DNA from: Celoporthe dispersa
Taxonomy: Eukaryota; Ascomycota; Sordariomycetes; Diaporthales; Cryphonectriaceae
NCBI GenBank assembly: GCA_016584495.1
Contig: WAID01000010.1
Coordinates: 124,001 to 188,000, forward strand
Direction: 5' to 3'
DNA length: 64,000 nt
Numbering within the stretch: the stretch's first letter is position 1; each line of letters begins with the position of its first letter. Shown piece by piece: positions 59,767 through 64,000 of the stretch. Position numbers and translations under genes: made by a program. Under the pieces are notes generated by a model. It was not told the DNA's origin. It ran no database searches and was given only the letters and a program-made list of their open reading frames with translations.

Positions 59767-60480
59767 GCACAACGGTACTTTCGTAGCAGAGAGTGAACAA
59801 ATTGCACATGGGTTTCCTGTCACATGCCCATAAGGCGTACAATTCTTCAGATAGCTGTGCTCAAGGAAGAATGAAAAGAACGGTAGTTTTCTGTCTATCA
59901 TATGTAGAAAATCCAATCGAATTATCTCGAATCTTGAAATGTTCTGCTGGAAGGTTCCAGCCCAGACCATCATTGAAAGCTCTCGACGTTACTACTGTTA
60001 CCATTGTGCTAACGTCATTGACCACCGCTATTGTATCGTTTCTGATTCACCTCACATTGAAGTGAAAGTTGAATAATCAATTCAACTTTTGTTAGCTAGT
60101 GATAAAACGTTCAATTGTCCTCGTCACAATAGCACGGCCGTCACAGTTCCACCCTGATGGGTAGATTAGAGGAACCAACTCCAGATACATAAACAGTGGT
60201 TGGCCCTGCTCGTTTCTTCTTTCCAACAAGACCAACAACGCAAACAAACACTCGCAGCACCCTCCTTCCCTTCAGATTCCTACGTACAAAAGCACAGTGA
60301 GTAGTCGCCCCTGCTGACGCACTTTCCCTCGCCCAAACACACACTCCCACACACACACAACGCATCTCCCATACACTATATATTCACAGGCTGTTTGCAC
60401 TTGCACCCGATTGCTCACCTCTACAAATCCTCTTCCCTCACATACACCTCGGTTTAAACGGAGGTCTAGAACTAACCTGA
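59767..60480. other. Intergenic, no gene seen
   Basis: 714 bp between the rvt gene and the basic-protein gene. AT-leaning first half, CT-rich and CA-rich second half, probably the promoter of the next gene. Confidence 0.5.
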
Positions 60481-61543
60481 ATGACCACCTTCAGGGCTGA
60501 TCCTACCCTTCCTGCTATACAGCATTTGCTTCCCACAACAGACAATATGAGCGGAAACAGCGTCTACCAGGAAGGTCAACAGTCTGCCAAAAATGATATG
60601 AATCCGCTCAAAATGGAAATGGACAGCCAGGACGAACTCGAAGAGGTGCACCTTCTGACCAAGAAGTTCGCCAACATCAACCTTCCTGTGTCCACGCTCA
60701 AGATGCTCGCGCAGAAGGAGGCCGAGAAGATGGCCAAAACCCCAGCTGCCGCCCGCCTGCAGATGCAGAAAGAGGCCGAGACGAAGAAGGAGTGAGTCGT
60801 GCACCGAGTTCCTTCCCACCAAGTCCATTTCATCCTTTCACTTCTCCCGTTGCTGATGGCCGCGCCTTACAGACTCAAGCACAAGGCCGAGCCAAAGCCC
60901 GCTCGCAAGCGCAAGGTCCAAGACCGCCGCCAGCTGCTGGAGAAGAAAGAAAAGCGTCACCATCGCCTGGGGCCCCACCGACAATCCCAACATCCTCCTG
61001 GATGGCGTCAACCTCGCCGTCCTCGACCACTTCGCCCCAGTGCTGAAGGAGAAGTACTACCGAGAGGACGACGGCGCCAAATACATCATGCTCCCAGACG
61101 AGATGACCCGTGTCAACATCTCTGGAGTCAAGTACGTCGTGCACAACATGGTCAAGGCCATCGAGAAGGGCAACTACCGCGCCTGCTGGTGGACTGGCGA
61201 TGAGAAAGACACACGCCGCCTCGTCATCCGCCCGCGCCGTGCCGCTGTCGAGATGGTACACGCCATGTACACCCTGCGGGCCTTTGGCATGGTCCCCGAT
61301 GCTGAGTTCCTCGCCACTCCCGAGACGGGTCCGATCGCGGCCGGGCTCAAGGGAGTGGCCCAGCAGTGGAAGGGGCCTGTCGCTAGCCTGAGGGGCTTCT
61401 TGGGGTATGCGAAGAAGAAGCTGCTGGAGGAGGAGGATCAGGGTCTCCTGGAGGGCGCCTGGGAGGTGTACAAGCAGTTCGCGAAGAAGCAGAGGAAGGC
61501 TGCCAAGAGCGCGAAGGCTCAGCCTCCAAAGGAAACTGCTTAG
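60481..61543 (+). CDS. Basic, charged protein of unknown function, one-base frameshift
   Basis: About 326 residues; family not recognised. Exons 60481-60791 and 60873-61543, with an 81-bp GT-AG intron. The N-terminal half is highly charged and helical (KFANINLPVSTLKMLAQKEA, then LKHKAEPKPARKRKVQDRR), suggesting a coiled coil with a nuclear signal. The C-terminal half is ordered: VTIAWGPTDNPNILLDGVNL, GAKYIMLPDEMTRVNISGV, MVHAMYTLRAFGMVPDAEF and a Lys-rich end. The join between the halves needs one base fewer in the purine run at 60944-60953 (AAGAAAGAAAAG). An alternative start is the ATG at 60547. The other possible acceptor (AAG near 60880) keeps the frame but gives less natural sequence. 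Confidence 0.6.
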
Positions 61544-61900
61544 ACTTAAGCACGAAGCCGCTCTCGAGTGTCTGCTCAGGAGAAACCAGGACATGATAAT
61601 CTGGGGCGCTCTGGGAGGGGAGGTTCAGATAGCTACCAAGGATACATCACCGGACCCAACCAAAGGGACAAGGGACTTTGAACGGTCGTCAGAAGTGTCA
61701 TAGCTGAAACCAGAGCGGTAATCACCTTGCTTGACTGATCTGACGCCAAGGATGATTTCTGACGTGCAGCTGATACATATGAAAAATACAAGCGGGCATC
61801 ATGGCGATGTCCAGAGGTTTTTTCTTCTTCTTTCTCACAGCCAATCGCCAAGACACTGCTAATGAGGTTCATAAATTCAGGGCGACAATGGAAATCATCA
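61544..61900. other. Convergent 3' spacer
   Basis: 357 bp where the basic-protein gene and the rhodopsin-like gene end facing each other. No gene seen. Confidence 0.5.
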
Positions 61901-63409
61901 TTATAAAATTTCACGAGCTGTCCGTAGCGGCCCTTCTCCTTCTCTTTCCACCCTCTGAATGTAAACCTCATCCTGAACGGTGCTCATCTCTGTCGATGCG
62001 TGCTTGATGGAAGTCGGAGGCACGGTTCGGTCCTCGGTGTGACTTTGCGACTCCTCATTGTCCTCCTCAGGCCCAGGTATCGCAGGTAACTCCTTGTCTT
62101 TTAATCTCGTCCACCGCTGTTGAGCTGTCAAGGTCTCATCTGGGAGCGCGTGCGACTCTTTCCGGCCGAGTGCCAGTTCCACATCCATTGTCTTGTCCTG
62201 CGTATCGTCCGCGGCAGTGGTATTGATCGGTGCTCTTCCAAGCCAGCGGGAAAACCATCTTCTCAGCAGCGGTGCGATGGGGGGAATATTCGTGGTAATC
62301 AGAGCGACGAAGGCCTCGCGGACGGCCCACATGCCATCGCCGTTGACCTTTGGGTCCTATGTAGTCCAACCGATCAAGTCAGCACGGTATGAAATGATGA
62401 TCAGTTCTTTTTGTCTTGGCCGAGACCACGCACCTTTAACATAACAATGGCCCTTAACAGGGCAATGCCGGTGATCAAAATGTTGCAGCTGAACAGGCTG
62501 ATCAGAGACACCTTTTGTGATTTCGAAGCCGAGCCCGCAGGAGGACGGGCACGGGGATAGAGATGAGGTAGATGTCGGTGAGGATATTGCAGACCAGGAA
62601 GATGGAGACCAGGACGGGCGAGATCGCAGCTTGGCACATGGTGCCTGGGTCTGGAAATATCTGCCAGAACTTGATGAACGGGCGGCAGCTTGAGAAGACC
62701 GCCACGATGGTGACGGCCCACGTGACGAACAATAGGCTCGCGCTGAGCCAGGCCCTCGACTTGGCGCCGGGCATCTCTGACTATGTAGGCAGTCGTGTCA
62801 GTCAAGTTACGCCCTGCGGGTGAAGAGCAGCCAGGTACTCTTGTCGGTGGTCCATCTGGCCATGAGCAGCTGGGACGTAGACGTACAGTAAGCCGGCCAG
62901 AAAAGAAATAGAGCAGCGAGCTCTTCAAGAGCCACAGTGTCAGCCCGTACACGAACCACTTGGAGATTTGTGCCTTCGAGCCGATAGCTCGTAGCCGGAA
63001 CTCCTGGCTGGCCGGACCGTCCTGCACCAGCGCCGCTCGACGTGCTTCCGACATCCCATCGTTGGACAGGCCTTCGGCGACGACCCCTATGACAAATGCT
63101 ATCCTCCCACCCCCCAAGTATCAGCATCTTGTACCGGGCAGTGAAAATCCCAGGGCCTTCTCACCGTCGATAGTAAGGCCGGCATAACTCAGAACGGCGA
63201 GCCAGACGAGCCAGTCATCCCAGCTCAGGTCCTTCAGCCCGGAGATCCTCGTTCGCGCATACGTCCTCAAGGTCGTGAAGCCGACGGCCAGGGAGGAAGA
63301 GGACCACCCACTCCACCACACGCGCCGGCGTTGCTGCGCCCGAGGCGATGGCGATTGCATCTAGTGTCGCATTGCCGGTGCTCGCATCAAGCGGTACTGT
63401 GTGGTCCAT
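61901..63409 (-). CDS. Rhodopsin-like (SAT4-type) integral membrane protein, two frameshifts
   Basis: Seven-helix fungal membrane protein of about 419 residues of the rhodopsin-domain/SAT4 kind, related to PTH11-type receptors but without a CFEM domain. Exons 63409-63165, 63098-62887, 62780-62434 and 62356-61901. Landmarks: TTLRTYARTRISGLKDLSWDDW after helix 1, ISKWFVYGLTLWLLKSSLLY, SCRPFIKFWQIFPDPGTMCQ, SIFLVCNILTDIYLISIPVP, SLISLFSCNILITGIALLR and TTNIPPIAPLLRRWF. The tail of about 110 residues is cytosolic and acidic. The frame breaks twice: a surplus base at the G3 of 63291-63293 (VVLFL to LAVGF) and a missing base at the T3 of 62521-62523 (RARLR to SQKVSL). All intron phases fit once these are corrected. 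A signalling role is likely for the family but not shown. Confidence 0.78.
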
Positions 63410-64000
63410 CCTGGGACTGGGACCGCTGCCCTGCAGCGGGATGATTGTTGTGGGAGGATGGAAACATTCGGGAGGTTAATCAGCAGAGCATAGTAGCAGG
63501 GACTATCCGGCGTAACCACATGGCGTAGACACCAGCCGCGCATGCATGCTAGAAATTAAGTTCACGCGAGAAGAAGGAGAAGAAAGAAAAACTGTCAACA
63601 GGTCAGGCAGACTGCTCATTTCTCATAAGTTGATCTGGCTACCTGCGCTCGCTTTTGGGGATCACGGCCTGGAATCGCCCCACTTCTTGGGTGAGGGTGT
63701 CTGATGTTTCGACTGTGGACCGAGGGGGCGACGACGGATCGACATGATGCAGCTCGGCACCGCACATGTGGTTTCCCACACGACGCTGGAGGTCTCGAAA
63801 GAGTTCTGTGCATATATAAACCGCGGTGTAAGTCAGCAAAAGCCAGAGGGCTTGATTCCATTGTGTCGCTGACGTGCAGGTTGCGCTGTTCGAGATCCCG
63901 TCAAGCGTTCTCACCCCCAAGCTGGGGGAACGCCTCATGCAGTCCTCCGCCCTTCACGATGCACGGGGTTTTATGTTGCATGTATATGCGACTGCTCGGA
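63410..64000. other. Right edge; possible start of another gene
   Basis: On the plus strand a GTAAGT donor (near 63829) and TGCAG acceptor (near 63880) would join INRG to VALFEIPSSVLTPKLGERLM, which then stays open to the window end. FEIPS resembles the second-helix motif of ACS-type MFS transporters, but the upstream part does not fit, so this is a weak candidate for a partial or decayed gene. Otherwise nothing seen. Confidence 0.3.

Noticed and set aside
1..64000. tRNA, rRNA or CRISPR features
   Set aside because: I looked for B-box-like GGTTCRANNCC motifs with matching acceptor stems and for regularly spaced repeats and found none; CRISPR is not expected in a fungal nuclear genome.

Overview
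The window is nuclear DNA from a filamentous ascomycete. Most genes are split by short spliceosomal introns (about 58-140 bp, usually GT-AG with a CTRAC-type branch point). Gene content is typically fungal: fungal glycoside hydrolases, a CBM1 domain, a Zn2Cys6 regulator, a DUF7924 protein, a rhodopsin-like membrane protein and an NLR. The quinate genes stand in the same order as the Neurospora crassa qa cluster, which points to Sordariomycetes. I cannot name the species.

Layout. (1) 1-21 kb is a loose plant-cell-wall and secretion region: the 3' part of a GH30 hydrolase with a CBM1, an Ala/Thr-rich secreted protein of unknown function, a decayed gene relic, a four-helix MARVEL-like membrane protein, a GH43 arabinanase-like enzyme, a DHA2-type MFS transporter, a DUF7924 protein and a GH3 beta-xylosidase, separated by long empty spacers. 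(2) 21.4-31.7 kb looks accessory: a DUF7708-NACHT-C2H2 NLR stands head to head with a Rad5/HLTF-type SNF2-RING helicase, followed by about 3 kb of gene-poor DNA with a 402-bp AT-rich foldback element and two telomere-like repeats. (3) 31.7-48.7 kb is a complete quinate/shikimate utilisation cluster: qa-1F activator, qa-1S repressor, qa-y permease, qa-3 dehydrogenase, qa-4 dehydratase, qa-2 catabolic dehydroquinase and qa-x. (4) 49-64 kb holds a JIP5-type WD40 protein, a secreted GH18 chitinase, an ACS-family MFS transporter, an intronless 984-residue reverse transcriptase of the domesticated rvt type, a basic unknown protein and a rhodopsin-like integral membrane protein.

How the genes work together. 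The qa genes form one pathway: quinate is imported (qa-y), oxidised to 3-dehydroquinate (qa-3), dehydrated to 3-dehydroshikimate (qa-2) and converted to protocatechuate (qa-4), under the qa-1F/qa-1S activator-repressor pair. A 15/16 match to the QA-1F site lies between the two regulators. GH30, GH43 and GH3 could act on xylan and arabinan. NLR, helicase and foldback element form a block unlike their neighbours.

Caution. At least eight otherwise well-conserved genes carry one or more single-base frameshifts, mostly at short homopolymers: the DHA2 transporter, the NLR, the SNF2 gene, qa-1F, qa-y, qa-2, the basic protein at 60.5 kb and the rhodopsin-like gene. This is better explained by indel errors in the sequence than by eight independent losses, so I annotate most of them as genes and state where the frame breaks. 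Coordinates of spliced genes span first to last coding base; exon limits are in the entries and were read by eye.
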